Assembly (NCBI GenBank): GCA_963677695.2
Contig: CAXXUJ010000001.1
Span: forward strand, 1,240,001 to 1,304,000
Direction of reading: 5' to 3'
Origin: SABI01 sp963677695
Lineage (GTDB): Bacteria > Spirochaetota > Spirochaetia > Sphaerochaetales > Sphaerochaetaceae
Length of the DNA: 64,000 bases
Below are positions 1 to 7,903 of this stretch, piece by piece. The position numbers were made by a program, and so were the translations under genes. How positions within the stretch are numbered: the stretch's first letter is position 1; each line of letters opens with the position of its first letter. Under the pieces are notes generated by a model. That model was not told the origin of the DNA. It ran no database searches and saw nothing but the letters and a program-made list of their open reading frames with translations.

Positions 1-108
1 AAGAAAATTTTTTATATTTTTTTATCGGAATTACATTTTGCAATTACGTAATGATAAAGATAGGTATAAAAATGTATGTTTAAAGCAGTTTAAACTATTT
101 TAAAATAA

Positions 109-126
109 ATAGTTAGTAGTAACTAT
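109..126. promoter_or_regulatory. inverted repeat upstream of first GntR gene
   Basis: ATAGTTA and TAACTAT form a perfect 7-bp inverted repeat with a 4-nt spacer, in an AT-rich leader about 120 bp before the GntR gene. It could be a regulator site or a remnant of the upstream gene's 3' region. Nothing else in the window shares it, so a function is only suggested. The rest of 1-149 is AT-rich with no gene seen. Confidence 0.25.
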
Positions 127-149
127 AGTCTGTGTGTACATATTTGTTC

Positions 150-195
150 TTGACATCTGATTGAGGTGAATGTACCATACAATTGGTATACAAAT
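150..195 (+). promoter_or_regulatory. sigma-70 promoter with overlapping FCD/GntR operator
   Basis: TTGACA (150-155), 17 bp and TACCAT (173-178) form a good sigma-70 type promoter for the GntR gene. The -10 box lies in an imperfect palindrome (171-193) with a left part TGTACCATA and a right part GTATACAA. The core around TTGGTATACAA resembles the ATTGGTATACCAAT operators of the UxuR/ExuR branch of FCD regulators. Both halves recur before the aldolase gene at 1000-1017, so this is probably an autoregulatory site of the first GntR protein (inference). Confidence 0.6.
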
Positions 196-249
196 AGAAT
201 ACGCATAAAGTGAAACTTGTAATTTCATTGCTTTATTTAGGTGGGTTAT

Positions 250-906
250 GTGGATAAAAATAATATTAAAGAGGATCTGAGAACAAAAATCCTACAGGAA
301 GAGTATTCCCCGGGAGATTTTCTCATTGAACGCGATCTGTGTGAATTGTACGGCGTGAGCCGTACTCCAATGAGGGAAGTTCTTTTTTCACTCGTGAATA
401 CGGGGCTCGTTGTAAAGGACAAGGGAAAGGGATTTTCAGTACGTGCCCTTGACCTGAAACTTTTGTTTGAAGTATTTGAAGCGAGAGAGAGTATCGAAGG
501 TATGGCAGCAAGACTGTGTGCCCATCGCCTCTCTTCCACAGGGAAGGTAAAGCTGCTTGAACTGAAAAGAAAGCTAGAAGATGATAGTAGTGTTATCCAT
601 TACTCAGAGGCCATTGCTCTCGGGAGAGAACTCCATACTCTCATTATCTCCACCACCGGGAACTCCCTTTTTCTGGAATTCAATGAGAAGCTGAACAACC
701 TCGCATGGCTGATAAGTACGGCGACAAGGAAGGTGGATACCATTGAACCCAAATCCCGTGAAGAACATCTCAATATTATAAACGCTATTCTGGAAGGGGA
801 CGATGTGCTCAGCGAACAGTATATGAGAGAACATATTCAGAACACTTTCCAATCCCTGATCCAGGCAACAACACCCAAATATAAACTGAATATACCTCTG
901 ATCTGA
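250..906 (+). CDS. GntR/FadR (FCD) transcriptional regulator, first paralogue
   Basis: A 218-residue regulator of the FadR/FCD branch of the GntR family. The N-terminal winged helix covers about residues 5-70 (ERDLCELYGVSRTPMREVL is the recognition region). The helical FCD ligand domain follows, with histidines in GRELHTLI, REEHLNII and MREHI that usually hold a metal ion. The start chosen is GTG 250, because AGGTGGG ends four bases before it; GTG 241 is in frame but has no SD. It heads a catabolic set (aldolase, transketolase-like, TIM-barrel protein) and is clearly paralogous to the regulator at 5378-6025, sharing an ALxLGRxLH stretch. It probably represses itself and the aldolase gene, because matching operator halves occur before both. 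The effector is unknown; a sugar acid is typical of the family. Confidence 0.85.
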   Translation: MDKNNIKEDLRTKILQEEYSPGDFLIERDLCELYGVSRTPMREVLFSLVNTGLVVKDKGKGFSVRALDLKLLFEVFEARESIEGMAARLCAHRLSSTGKVKLLELKRKLEDDSSVIHYSEAIALGRELHTLIISTTGNSLFLEFNEKLNNLAWLISTATRKVDTIEPKSREEHLNIINAILEGDDVLSEQYMREHIQNTFQSLIQATTPKYKLNIPLI

Positions 907-988
907 TTCTATTCGATCACTAACCGGAGTCGATACTTCGGTCAGATATTGTTTTCTGTCAAATATTTCCTGCCATGATACTTTTGTC

Positions 989-1018
989 TTGACTTGTTGT
1001 GTACCATATGTATACAAT
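989..1018 (+). promoter_or_regulatory. promoter with GntR-type operator before aldolase gene
   Basis: TTGACT (989-994) is followed by TATACA (1011-1016, 16-bp spacer) or TACAAT (1013-1018, 18-bp spacer). Overlapping this is an inverted repeat, TTGTGTAC (997-1004), 5 nt, GTATACAA (1010-1017), whose arms match at 7 of 8 positions. It shares TGTACCATA and GTATACAA with the site before the GntR gene. The position over the -10 box fits repression. Confidence 0.6.
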
Positions 1019-1115
1019 AATAATACCTTCAACCCCTTCCTCGCCTTTTCACTTCCGCAGGCGTGGTATCTGCATACAGTGTTAAACAATCTCTCTTCTG
1101 AATGAGGAGAATGAT

Positions 1116-1874
1116 ATGTTCATTGAAAAACTTCACAAAGGGGAACGTGTCGTCGGTACCATGGTACGTATGATGAGAAATCCCGGTGTCGCTCAGGTGG
1201 CAAGAAATGCAGGTCTTGATTTTATCATGCTCGATATGGAGCATGGAGCTTATACTGTAGAGACTTTCGCCGATGTGGCAAAAGTAGCCCGTTCTATCGG
1301 ACTTGGCATTTTTGTCCGCGTTCCTGAACTCTCGAAGCGGTATGTTTCAGGACTTATGGATGCCGGTGCCCAGGGAATCATGGTCCCCATGGTGAGCACT
1401 GAAGAGGAAGCGAAGAAGCTTGCAGGATGGGCCCGTTACCCGTCAATAGGGAAGAGAGGGTTCGGTTCCACAGCAGTGTTCACCGATTTCGATTCCCCCA
1501 AGACCGATATTCAGACTTTCATGGATCAGCAAAACAGAGATACTCTTGCAATCGCACAGATCGAGACAGCTGAAGCTATCGATAACATTGAGAAGATTGC
1601 AGCCGTTGACGGAATTGATGTGCTTCTTATCGGACCGAATGATCTTGCCATCTCCCTCGGTGTCCCCGGTGAAACAACTGGCCCTGTGGTGAGTGCCGCA
1701 ATCAAAAAGGTTGAGGATGCAGCAAAAAAATATGGTAAGAAATTTTCCATGCATGCCGGTGAAGGGGTTCTGAAGAACTGGGTGAACGATGCTATGCAGA
1801 TTGTCATGACTGACATAGAGATCAATATCATGAAAACCGGATTTGCTCAGATTGCAGCAAAGTATGCGAAATAA
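1116..1874 (+). CDS. HpcH/HpaI-family class II aldolase
   Basis: A 252-residue member of the HpcH/HpaI aldolase/citrate lyase family. These divalent-metal aldolases cleave 2-keto-3-deoxy or 4-hydroxy-2-oxo acids to pyruvate and an aldehyde. Visible motifs are FIMLDMEHG (residues ~36-44), MDAGAQGIMVPMV (~79-91), AQIETAEA (metal-binding Glu) and LLIGPNDLAISLG (metal-binding Asp). Length matches 2-keto-3-deoxy-L-rhamnonate aldolase and HpaI. GAGGAG lies 6 nt before the ATG. It is the first enzyme of the island and has its own promoter and operator. The exact substrate cannot be read from the sequence; its neighbours suggest sugar-acid breakdown. Confidence 0.85.
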   Translation: MFIEKLHKGERVVGTMVRMMRNPGVAQVARNAGLDFIMLDMEHGAYTVETFADVAKVARSIGLGIFVRVPELSKRYVSGLMDAGAQGIMVPMVSTEEEAKKLAGWARYPSIGKRGFGSTAVFTDFDSPKTDIQTFMDQQNRDTLAIAQIETAEAIDNIEKIAAVDGIDVLLIGPNDLAISLGVPGETTGPVVSAAIKKVEDAAKKYGKKFSMHAGEGVLKNWVNDAMQIVMTDIEINIMKTGFAQIAAKYAK

Positions 1875-1893
1875 CCTGTAGGCGAAGAAGATG

Positions 1894-1929
1894 CCGGGGA
1901 AACACACCTGAAGGGTGTTCGCTGCCCGG
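1894..1929 (+). terminator. hairpin between aldolase and transketolase genes
   Basis: CCGGG (1894-1898) pairs with CCCGG (1925-1929) around an inner stem of AACAC-CC with GG-TGTT and a TGAA loop. No U-tract follows, so it may be a weak terminator, a 3' stabiliser or an attenuator. It separates the aldolase gene from the transketolase gene, which has its own promoter-like region. Confidence 0.4.
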
Positions 1930-2010
1930 TACTCCCTATTCCTTATATGTCCTCCCGTTGTGCTGGACGTGTCGGGAAAAAAATTTTCGATTTTTAATGT
2001 GAATAGATAG

Positions 2011-2038
2011 TGATTATCAGTGATAATCAGTATATAAT
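2011..2038 (+). promoter_or_regulatory. TGAT/ATCA operator and -10 box before transketolase-like gene
   Basis: TGATTATC, AGT, GATAATCA (2011-2029) is a perfect 8-bp inverted repeat, which can also be read as two tandem TGATnATCA palindromes. It is followed by a consensus TATAAT (2033-2038). No good -35 box is found at 17 bp, where GTGATT lies inside the repeat, so an activator may be needed. A related TTGAT-TTT-ATCAA site overlaps the promoter of the second GntR gene (6051-6063), suggesting that regulator acts here (inference). Confidence 0.5.
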
Positions 2039-2079
2039 GTCAAAAATATCATATAATAACGAAAAAAGGAGAATTTTAT

Positions 2080-4377
2080 ATGAAGAATGATTTTCAATCC
2101 TGGGAAACTATAAAGGACTGTGTCGATCAGTCGATCGATATCATGCTCAACTACCGCCAGAGCGGTCATCCCGGCGGATCCCGTTCCAAAGTGCACGCCC
2201 TGCTTGCAACCATGCTCAGTGGAGCTATGAAATGGGATATCAGAGATCTCAATAAGAGGTTTGCCGACAGATTCGTTCTCGGTGCAGGACATACGATCCC
2301 CATGATCTATGCAACGCTTGCTGTTTTAAATGAAGTGATGAGGACAAAGTATGAACAGACCGGGGATGCGAAATATAAACTTGCAGAGAATAGCGACCAT
2401 GTTCTCTACTATGAAGACCTGCTCGGGTTCAGAAACCGCGGAGGACTTCCCGGTCATGCAGAAGTAGGCGGAAAGAACTTCTTCCTGAAATTTAATACCG
2501 GACCTTCAGGTCACGGGACTCCTGCAGCAGCAGGTATCGCCCTTGCTCTCAAGAGAGCAGGTGCCCCGAATGTGAAAGTATTCATGATGGAAGGTGAAGG
2601 CGGTCTCACTCCGGGAGCAAAGCACGAAACTGCGAACTCCGCATGGGGCCTTGCGCTCGACAACCTCCATTTCCTCCTCGACTGGAATGACTTCGGTATC
2701 GACAGCCACAAGACCAGTGATGTTGTCTATGGAACACCTGAAGACTGGTTTGAGTCACACGGCTGGAAAGTTTTCGGTGCTCAGAACGGCAGTGACTGGG
2801 AAGATGTCACCTCCACTCTTCTTGAGATGACCAGTTTTGCCAACCCTGACAGGGTCCCTTCGATCTCCTATTTCAAGACACGTAAGGGTAGGGAATACCT
2901 CAAGTACGACAACGCCTCTCACGGTGCTCCCCACGGAATGAACAGTGAAACCTACTGGGAAACAAAGAAAGCTTTCGCTGACAAATACAGCACCTCCTTC
3001 GAAGCTATGGGCAAGGGCGCTCCGGCAGGCAAGGAAGAACTGATGAAAGAGTTCAAGTCCTCTCTTGATACCGTTATGGCAGTTCTCAAGAGTGACCAGG
3101 GAGTCATTGATTCCATAGCTGATACTCTTGTTGCTATCGGTGACAGCGTCCCCGAAACGATCGATACCCTCAAGCTTCCGCTGAAAAAGAGTCCGTTCGC
3201 TGATGAACGCCTCTATGACTATAAGAACTATCCGTTCTACAAGAAAGCCGGAGAAAAAGCTCCCAACAGGGCAGCACTCGCCGACTGGGGTGCATGGGCA
3301 AATGCTTTCGGTCATGACGAATATGGCCGACCTCTGTTCATGGCAGCCTCTGCCGACCTTTCAGGGTCAACGAACCTGAACGGCTTTGCCGAACCCTATG
3401 GAGATTTCAAGGGCTACGGCTGGTATGAGAGAGTAGGCGATGACGATGGAGTGCTTCTCCCTCAGGAGATTACCGAGTTCACCAATATCGGTATCCTTGC
3501 AGGTATGGCTTCGGTCAACCTTTCCGATGACCCAGAGAATTCTTTTGACGGATTCTTCGGTGCCACCTCGACCTACGGTTCTTTCTCCTACCTGAAGTAC
3601 GGTCCGATGAGACTCTTCAGTCAGCTCGCACAGGACTGCGGAACGAAGACAGGAAAGGTGATCTGGATTGCCGGTCACTCGGGACCGGAGACAGCAGACG
3701 ATTCACGTACTCACTTTGGAATTTTCTCTCCCGCAGTGACTCAGCTCTTCCCGAAGGGACATGTGATCAACCTCCACCCCTGGGAGTACAATGAAGTGCC
3801 TGTTCTGGTGGCAGCCGCATTGAAGACTGATGTGCCTATCATCGCTCTCCACCTCACACGCCCGGCGATCGCGATTCCCGACAGAGAGAAGATCGGTATG
3901 GCTTCACATTTCGATGCAGCCAAGGGTGCCTACATTGTCAGGGACTACGAGGAAGGCAAAGAGAAGATGGGAGTTGTTATCGTTCAGGGAACAAGTGCGA
4001 TGGATTCAATCATCAAACTCCTGCCTGAGCTGGAAGAGAAGGGACTGAACGTGAAGATCGTGTGTGCTACAAGCGCCGAACTCTTCGACATGCAGAGCGA
4101 AGAGTACCAGAAGTCAGTGCTGAGCAATGCCGACAGGTACAACTCAATGATCGTGACCACTGCAGGGCGTGTGACGATGCATAGCTGGCTCTATAACAAG
4201 TGTGCTGAAGAGTTCACCATCTCTCCCGACTGGGATAACAACTGGAGAAGCGGAGGTTCTCTCGAGGAAGTACTCGATGAAGCTCACCTCTCTCCTGAAT
4301 GGATTATTGAAGGGATTGAACGGTTCGTGAATGCGAAACAGCAGCGTTTCGAAAGAATCGCGGATGCTCTGAAATAG
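2080..4377 (+). CDS. divergent transketolase-family protein
   Basis: A 765-residue protein with a full-length transketolase layout: an N-terminal TPP-binding domain (~1-330), a Pyr domain (~390-600) and a C-terminal domain. Conserved histidines appear at 30 (SGHPGG), 71 (GAGH) and 126 (LPGHAEVG), and the catalytic Glu region reads ITEFTNIG. The TPP/Mg motif is GEGG (172-175) rather than the usual GDG, with its partner Asn in DWND (203), and the following ME of typical enzymes is TP here. It is about 100 residues longer than household transketolase. AAAGGAG precedes the ATG. It lies between an aldolase and a TIM-barrel epimerase, so it probably moves a ketol unit in a dedicated catabolic route rather than the pentose phosphate pathway. 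The substrate is unknown. Confidence 0.8.
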   Translation: MKNDFQSWETIKDCVDQSIDIMLNYRQSGHPGGSRSKVHALLATMLSGAMKWDIRDLNKRFADRFVLGAGHTIPMIYATLAVLNEVMRTKYEQTGDAKYKLAENSDHVLYYEDLLGFRNRGGLPGHAEVGGKNFFLKFNTGPSGHGTPAAAGIALALKRAGAPNVKVFMMEGEGGLTPGAKHETANSAWGLALDNLHFLLDWNDFGIDSHKTSDVVYGTPEDWFESHGWKVFGAQNGSDWEDVTSTLLEMTSFANPDRVPSISYFKTRKGREYLKYDNASHGAPHGMNSETYWETKKAFADKYSTSFEAMGKGAPAGKEELMKEFKSSLDTVMAVLKSDQGVIDSIADTLVAIGDSVPETIDTLKLPLKKSPFADERLYDYKNYPFYKKAGEKAPNRAALADWGAWANAFGHDEYGRPLFMAASADLSGSTNLNGFAEPYGDFKGYGWYERVGDDDGVLLPQEITEFTNIGILAGMASVNLSDDPENSFDGFFGATSTYGSFSYLKYGPMRLFSQLAQDCGTKTGKVIWIAGHSGPETADDSRTHFGIFSPAVTQLFPKGHVINLHPWEYNEVPVLVAAALKTDVPIIALHLTRPAIAIPDREKIGMASHFDAAKGAYIVRDYEEGKEKMGVVIVQGTSAMDSIIKLLPELEEKGLNVKIVCATSAELFDMQSEEYQKSVLSNADRYNSMIVTTAGRVTMHSWLYNKCAEEFTISPDWDNNWRSGGSLEEVLDEAHLSPEWIIEGIERFVNAKQQRFERIADALK

Positions 4378-4407
4378 AGTATCTGTGCTGCAAAAAAGGA
4401 TAATGCA

Positions 4408-5319
4408 ATGACTGAATCACTGCATGCATATATGAGGGTGGGGATTATCCATTTTATGGCTTTCCCCACCGCCGGTGGCCCTGAATCTGTTCAAGAAACA
4501 GTCAGGGCGATCGCCTTGGATGATTATTTTGATGCTGTCGAGCTGACGAGGATCGGGGACACCGAAACAAGAGAAAAGGTGAAGTCGATACTTGAGGTTT
4601 CGGGGATTGATGTAGCATTCGGCGGACAGCCAATTCTTCTCAGTCAGGGGTTGAATATCAACAGCCTGGACGAAAGTGCGCGGCAGAAGGCGATAGCTGC
4701 AATGAAAGCAGGTATCGATGAAGCTGTTGAGATAGGTGCGGAAGGGTTTGCATTTCTCAGTGGAGCATATGAGGAGGTGACGAAGGAGGAATCTTATCAG
4801 GCACTCATCTCATCCACGAAAGAACTGTGTGCATACGCGAAAGAGAAGGGAGATATCAAGGTCGTCCATGAAGTGTTCGACTATGATATTGATAAGAGGA
4901 GTCTAGTCGGTCCCGTAGCTCTGGCAAAGCGGTATGCCGAGGAAATTTGTAGTGAATTCGACAATTTCGGACTTATGGTGGACCTGAGCCATATACCGCT
5001 CCTGCACGAGAGTCCGAAGGAGTCTATTCTTCCTATAAAGGATTATCTTGTACATGCCCACATGGGAAACTGCGTAATGGCGGATCCTGCTCTCCCGGGC
5101 TACGGGGATCAGCATCCCCGGTTCGGTTTCCCCGGAGGGGAGAACCATATTGACGAACTCGTTGAATATCTTCAGGTGTTGAAAGATATCGGGTACCTGA
5201 ACAAGGAAAAGCCGCCGATTCTTTCTTTCGAGGTGAAACCTATCAATGGGGAAGACCCCTACCTGACCATAGCTAATTCGAAAAGGGTACTGAACAAGGC
5301 CTGGGCAAAGGTGCGATAA
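4408..5319 (+). CDS. sugar phosphate isomerase/epimerase-like TIM-barrel protein
   Basis: A 303-residue AP-endonuclease-2/xylose-isomerase-like TIM-barrel protein. Candidate metal ligands are the Glu of HEVFDYD (~152), the Asp of LMVDLSH (~192), the His of LVHAHMGN and the Glu of LSFEVKP near the C-terminus, the Glu-Asp-His-Glu set seen in sugar epimerases and isomerases. AAAGGA lies 9 nt before the ATG, and the gene starts 30 bp after the transketolase-like gene, so the two are co-transcribed. It probably isomerises or epimerises a keto sugar or sugar acid in the same pathway. Confidence 0.75.
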   Translation: MTESLHAYMRVGIIHFMAFPTAGGPESVQETVRAIALDDYFDAVELTRIGDTETREKVKSILEVSGIDVAFGGQPILLSQGLNINSLDESARQKAIAAMKAGIDEAVEIGAEGFAFLSGAYEEVTKEESYQALISSTKELCAYAKEKGDIKVVHEVFDYDIDKRSLVGPVALAKRYAEEICSEFDNFGLMVDLSHIPLLHESPKESILPIKDYLVHAHMGNCVMADPALPGYGDQHPRFGFPGGENHIDELVEYLQVLKDIGYLNKEKPPILSFEVKPINGEDPYLTIANSKRVLNKAWAKVR

Positions 5320-5321
5320 CA

Positions 5322-5357
5322 AAAAAGGGACTGTCCTGCATTGGATAGTCCCTTTTT
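5322..5357. terminator. bidirectional intrinsic terminator
   Basis: A-tract plus GGGACT (5322-5332) pairs with AGTCCC plus T-tract (5347-5357), giving an 11-bp stem with U-runs in both directions. It ends the rightward catabolic operon and the leftward second GntR gene. Confidence 0.85.
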
Positions 5358-5377
5358 ACATAACATGCGTGGTTTTG

Positions 5378-6025
5378 TTAAATAAGACCCGTTGATTTTG
5401 AGATATAGCTTCTCAGGGTGAGCTGGATAGTCTCATGGAGGTGGGCTTTCATCATCTTTGCAGCACGCTCTCCGTCCTCATCCAGTATGGCCTCCAGTAT
5501 TCTGAGGTGACCTTCTTTCGAGTTGTGTTCTATCTTCAGCCAGTTTTCTGTGAGATTTGCTGTCAGCAGCATGTAGTTGTTTATTTTCTCAGAGAATTCC
5601 TTGATGAGAAAATTATCGGTATTCTCCACTATGCTGAGGTGCAGCTTTCTTCCAAGCGCAAGTGCTCCGCTGATATCTTTTTTCACATCAACCTTGTTCA
5701 GGTCATCATAGATTCCCTGGAATATTGCCTTGATACCGGGAGTAAGGTTCTGGCAAAGGAGTTGTGTCGCATACCCCTCAACAGCTGATCGGGCCTGATA
5801 AATGGAGACGAGTTCTTCAAAGGTGAGAGACTTTACCTTGTAGCCTTTCCCTGCTTCTGAAACAAGAAGTCCTTCTCCTGAAAGTTTCAGGAGAATTTCC
5901 CTCACAGGGGTCCGGCTGATCCCGTAGGTATCACAGATATCACGCTCGATAACCCATTGTCCGGGTGCGAGTTCTTTTGAGGATATTCTCTTCTTTATAT
6001 CGTTATATACGTCCTGCTTGTTCAT
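5378..6025 (-). CDS. GntR/FadR (FCD) transcriptional regulator, second paralogue
   Basis: A 215-residue FCD-type GntR regulator with an N-terminal winged helix (ERDICDTYGISRTPVREIL) and a C-terminal FCD domain (histidines in GRKLHLSI, KEGHLRIL and KAHLHET). It is paralogous to the regulator at 250-906 and convergent to the catabolic operon, with a shared terminator between them. No SD is visible before the ATG. A TTGAT-TTT-ATCAA palindrome overlaps its -35 region, and a similar element precedes the transketolase-like gene, so it may autoregulate and control that promoter. The effector is unknown. Confidence 0.85.
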   Translation of the reverse strand: MNKQDVYNDIKKRISSKELAPGQWVIERDICDTYGISRTPVREILLKLSGEGLLVSEAGKGYKVKSLTFEELVSIYQARSAVEGYATQLLCQNLTPGIKAIFQGIYDDLNKVDVKKDISGALALGRKLHLSIVENTDNFLIKEFSEKINNYMLLTANLTENWLKIEHNSKEGHLRILEAILDEDGERAAKMMKAHLHETIQLTLRSYISKSTGLI

Positions 6026-6034
6026 ACTATTTAA

Positions 6035-6063
6035 TACATACCTTACCAGTTTGATTTTATCAA
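6035..6063 (-). promoter_or_regulatory. promoter and palindrome before second GntR gene
   Basis: Reading leftward, TTGATA (6063-6058), 17 bp and TATGTA (6040-6035), a weak -10 box, end 9 nt before the ATG with no SD between. A TTGAT-TTT-ATCAA inverted repeat (6051-6063) overlaps the -35 box and fits autorepression. Confidence 0.45.
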
Positions 6064-6085
6064 GAAGAAATCAATATCGTCCCTT

Positions 6086-6592
6086 CTATACCCAGATATC
6101 TCCCTCTATCTCAAGGGATTCTCTCTGTTCTTCAAGAAGTACTGTGGCCGTTGCTTCAATCGCATCTCCTGTTCCCAGTTCTCCGAGAAGGTGTTCTGCG
6201 CTTTTTGCCTTGACCGAAACAGAAGAGAGAGGAATCTGAAGGATGGATGAAATCCGCTCCCTCATCGATGTGATATAGGGGGCAAGACGCACGCTCTGAA
6301 GAACGATCGTGATATCCACATTGACGATTCTGTACTCTACGAAGAGTGAGAGGGTTTTTTCGAGGAGGATGGCGCTGTCAATATTCCGGTATGCTTCATC
6401 AGATGGGGGAAAATGGGTTCCTATATCGCCGAGAGCGGCTGCGCCGAGAAGGGCATCGATCAGTGCATGGAGTGCTGCATCTCCGTCTGAATGGGCATCT
6501 GCTCCCTTATCATTTGGGATGGTCACTCCAGCTATGATCAGGGGGCGCTGTGGAATAAGCCTGTGTATGTCCCATCCGTTCCCGATTCTCAC
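6086..6592 (-). CDS. ispF: 2-C-methyl-D-erythritol 2,4-cyclodiphosphate synthase
   Basis: IspF of the MEP isoprenoid pathway, which cyclises CDP-methylerythritol 2-phosphate with loss of CMP. Metal ligands are seen in GWDIHRL (Asp8, His10) and in HSDGDAALHALIDALLGA; the later KAKSAEHLGELG-type loop is also present. It has 168 residues, slightly over the usual ~160. Its start overlaps the ispD stop by 4 bases, so the two genes are translationally coupled. Confidence 0.95.
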   Translation of the reverse strand: MRIGNGWDIHRLIPQRPLIIAGVTIPNDKGADAHSDGDAALHALIDALLGAAALGDIGTHFPPSDEAYRNIDSAILLEKTLSLFVEYRIVNVDITIVLQSVRLAPYITSMRERISSILQIPLSSVSVKAKSAEHLLGELGTGDAIEATATVLLEEQRESLEIEGDIWV

Positions 6593-7302
6593 ACCATCTT
6601 CCTTCCATTCTCAAGGTCTTTAAGAGTTGTTATCTTGATATTATCAACTTCGCCGTCGCAGATTGCCACCTGATAGCCGTTATCTATATAGATCTCACTG
6701 TCATCGACATAGAGCTTGTCAGAAGAAGCCGCTTTCTTGTGGCATTCAAGGATCTCAGGGTAGCGGAATATCTGAGGTGTCTGGACAATGGCGAGACCCC
6801 TTCTCTCCACACCCTCTTCTATCAGTCCTCTTTCATCGACGCGTTTCACTGCATCGTGAATTGTTATTCCCGGTACAGACCCTCCGACAACAGAGGCGGT
6901 TGCGAGTGTCCTGATAATGAGTCCCATTGAGGCAAAGGGTCTTGCTCCATCATGGATGGCAACGAATGAGCTCTCAGTTCCCAGTTCTTCAAGGTATTCG
7001 AGGGCATTGCGGACAGAACTCTGTCGGTCAGTTCCCCCGGGGACGAGGTGCACAGGAATCTGCAGTGCGTAGACAAGGTTGTCGAGCGCAAATTCACACT
7101 CTTCTCTCATCGATACCGGGTGGGTGACAATGATCTGTTTGAGAGAAGGGATGGAAGTAAAGGGAAGGATTGCATGAAAGAGGACGCTCCTGTCATCTAG
7201 GAGTTCGAATTCTTTCTTCCCTGTCTTTGAAGATGATGAGTTCCTGAATCGCTCGCTCGAACCTGCTGCAGTTACAATGAGTGAGAATGGGGGGAACTCC
7301 AC
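6589..7302 (-). CDS. ispD: 2-C-methyl-D-erythritol 4-phosphate cytidylyltransferase
   Basis: IspD, which transfers CMP to methylerythritol 4-phosphate. Motifs are TAAGSSERF (nucleotide-binding loop), GGTDRQSSVRNAL and VAIHDGARPF. The start is a GTG directly after the carD stop, with only a weak GGATG before it, so translation probably depends on coupling with carD. It forms the operon carD-ispD-ispF. Confidence 0.95.
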   Translation of the reverse strand: MEFPPFSLIVTAAGSSERFRNSSSSKTGKKEFELLDDRSVLFHAILPFTSIPSLKQIIVTHPVSMREECEFALDNLVYALQIPVHLVPGGTDRQSSVRNALEYLEELGTESSFVAIHDGARPFASMGLIIRTLATASVVGGSVPGITIHDAVKRVDERGLIEEGVERRGLAIVQTPQIFRYPEILECHKKAASSDKLYVDDSEIYIDNGYQVAICDGEVDNIKITTLKDLENGRKMV

Positions 7303-7830
7303 TTAGGCATCCTTTTTGCCGGAGGCGGTATCTTCAAGCTTGCTGAAGATCAGCCCCTCAAGTTCTTCCTTCGGACGGTTCAGGGAGAGTGAGGATTCAT
7401 CGATAAGAATTCTGAGGGCGTTGTCATAGAGTTTCCTCTCCTGTACCGGAAGTTCCTTGATCTTGGAACGGTGGTAGAGGATCTGAACCACGCGTGCGAT
7501 TGATCCGATCGATCCCTCGGTGAGAAGATCGACGTTCATCTGGTAACGTGCCTTCCAGTCCACAGGAACCTGTTCAGACTTCTTGCTGATCGAGTTGAGG
7601 GCTTCCATGGCTTCTGAGGGAGCTACAATCGCTCGTATTCCGAGTTCTTCAGCCTTGCTCACAGGAATCATGACTGTCATGTCCGATATATCAAGGAAAA
7701 TGACATAGTAGAGGAGGGTATTCCCGCTCAATGTCTTCTCTTCGATTTTCCTGATAACTCCGACCCCCTGGAGGGGATATACAATGTGGTCGCCCAACTT
7801 GAATTGGGTATCGATTCCTGTTTCACTCAT
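7303..7830 (-). CDS. carD: CarD/CdnL-family RNA polymerase-binding regulator
   Basis: A 175-residue CarD/CdnL-family protein with an N-terminal Tudor-like RNA-polymerase-interacting domain (KLGDHIVYPLQGVGVI, residues ~10-25) and a helical DNA-binding C-terminus. The family binds the RNA polymerase beta subunit and stabilises open complexes. The start taken is ATG 7830, which matches the family's N-terminus; a TTG extension to 7875 would run through the promoter. No SD precedes the ATG, and a strong promoter ends 6 nt before it, so the message is probably leaderless. Confidence 0.9.
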   Translation of the reverse strand: MSETGIDTQFKLGDHIVYPLQGVGVIRKIEEKTLSGNTLLYYVIFLDISDMTVMIPVSKAEELGIRAIVAPSEAMEALNSISKKSEQVPVDWKARYQMNVDLLTEGSIGSIARVVQILYHRSKIKELPVQERKLYDNALRILIDESSLSLNRPKEELEGLIFSKLEDTASGKKDA

Positions 7831-7836
7831 GCGCAC

Positions 7837-7865
7837 AGTATACCCTAAAATTCGCCAAACAACAA
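7837..7865 (-). promoter_or_regulatory. leaderless-type promoter of carD
   Basis: Reading leftward, TTGTTG (7865-7860), 17 bp and TATACT (7842-7837) are followed by 6 nt and then the carD ATG. Initiation at the usual distance would fall on or next to the A of the start codon. Confidence 0.65.
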
Positions 7866-7868
7866 GTA

Positions 7869-7897
7869 TGGTCAAAACCTCTTCTATGGTCTATATT
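7869..7897 (+). promoter_or_regulatory. leaderless-type promoter of malQ
   Basis: TGGTCA (7869-7874), 17 bp and TATATT (7892-7897) are followed by 6 nt and ATG 7904. It is back to back with the carD promoter; the two -35 boxes are 3 bp apart. No SD is visible. Confidence 0.55.
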
Positions 7898-7903
7898 GCC
7901 CGT

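Noticed and set aside
604..1089. 161-residue minus-strand frame over the first GntR gene and promoter
   Set aside because: It lies antisense to the regulator and crosses the promoter and operator; no family resemblance and no SD.
1894..1929. Hairpin read as a true intrinsic terminator
   Set aside because: There is no U-tract, so it is listed only as a possible terminator or 3' stabiliser.
7830..7875. Longer start for carD (TTG at 7875)
   Set aside because: The added residues are translated from the promoter boxes and do not match the family's N-terminus.
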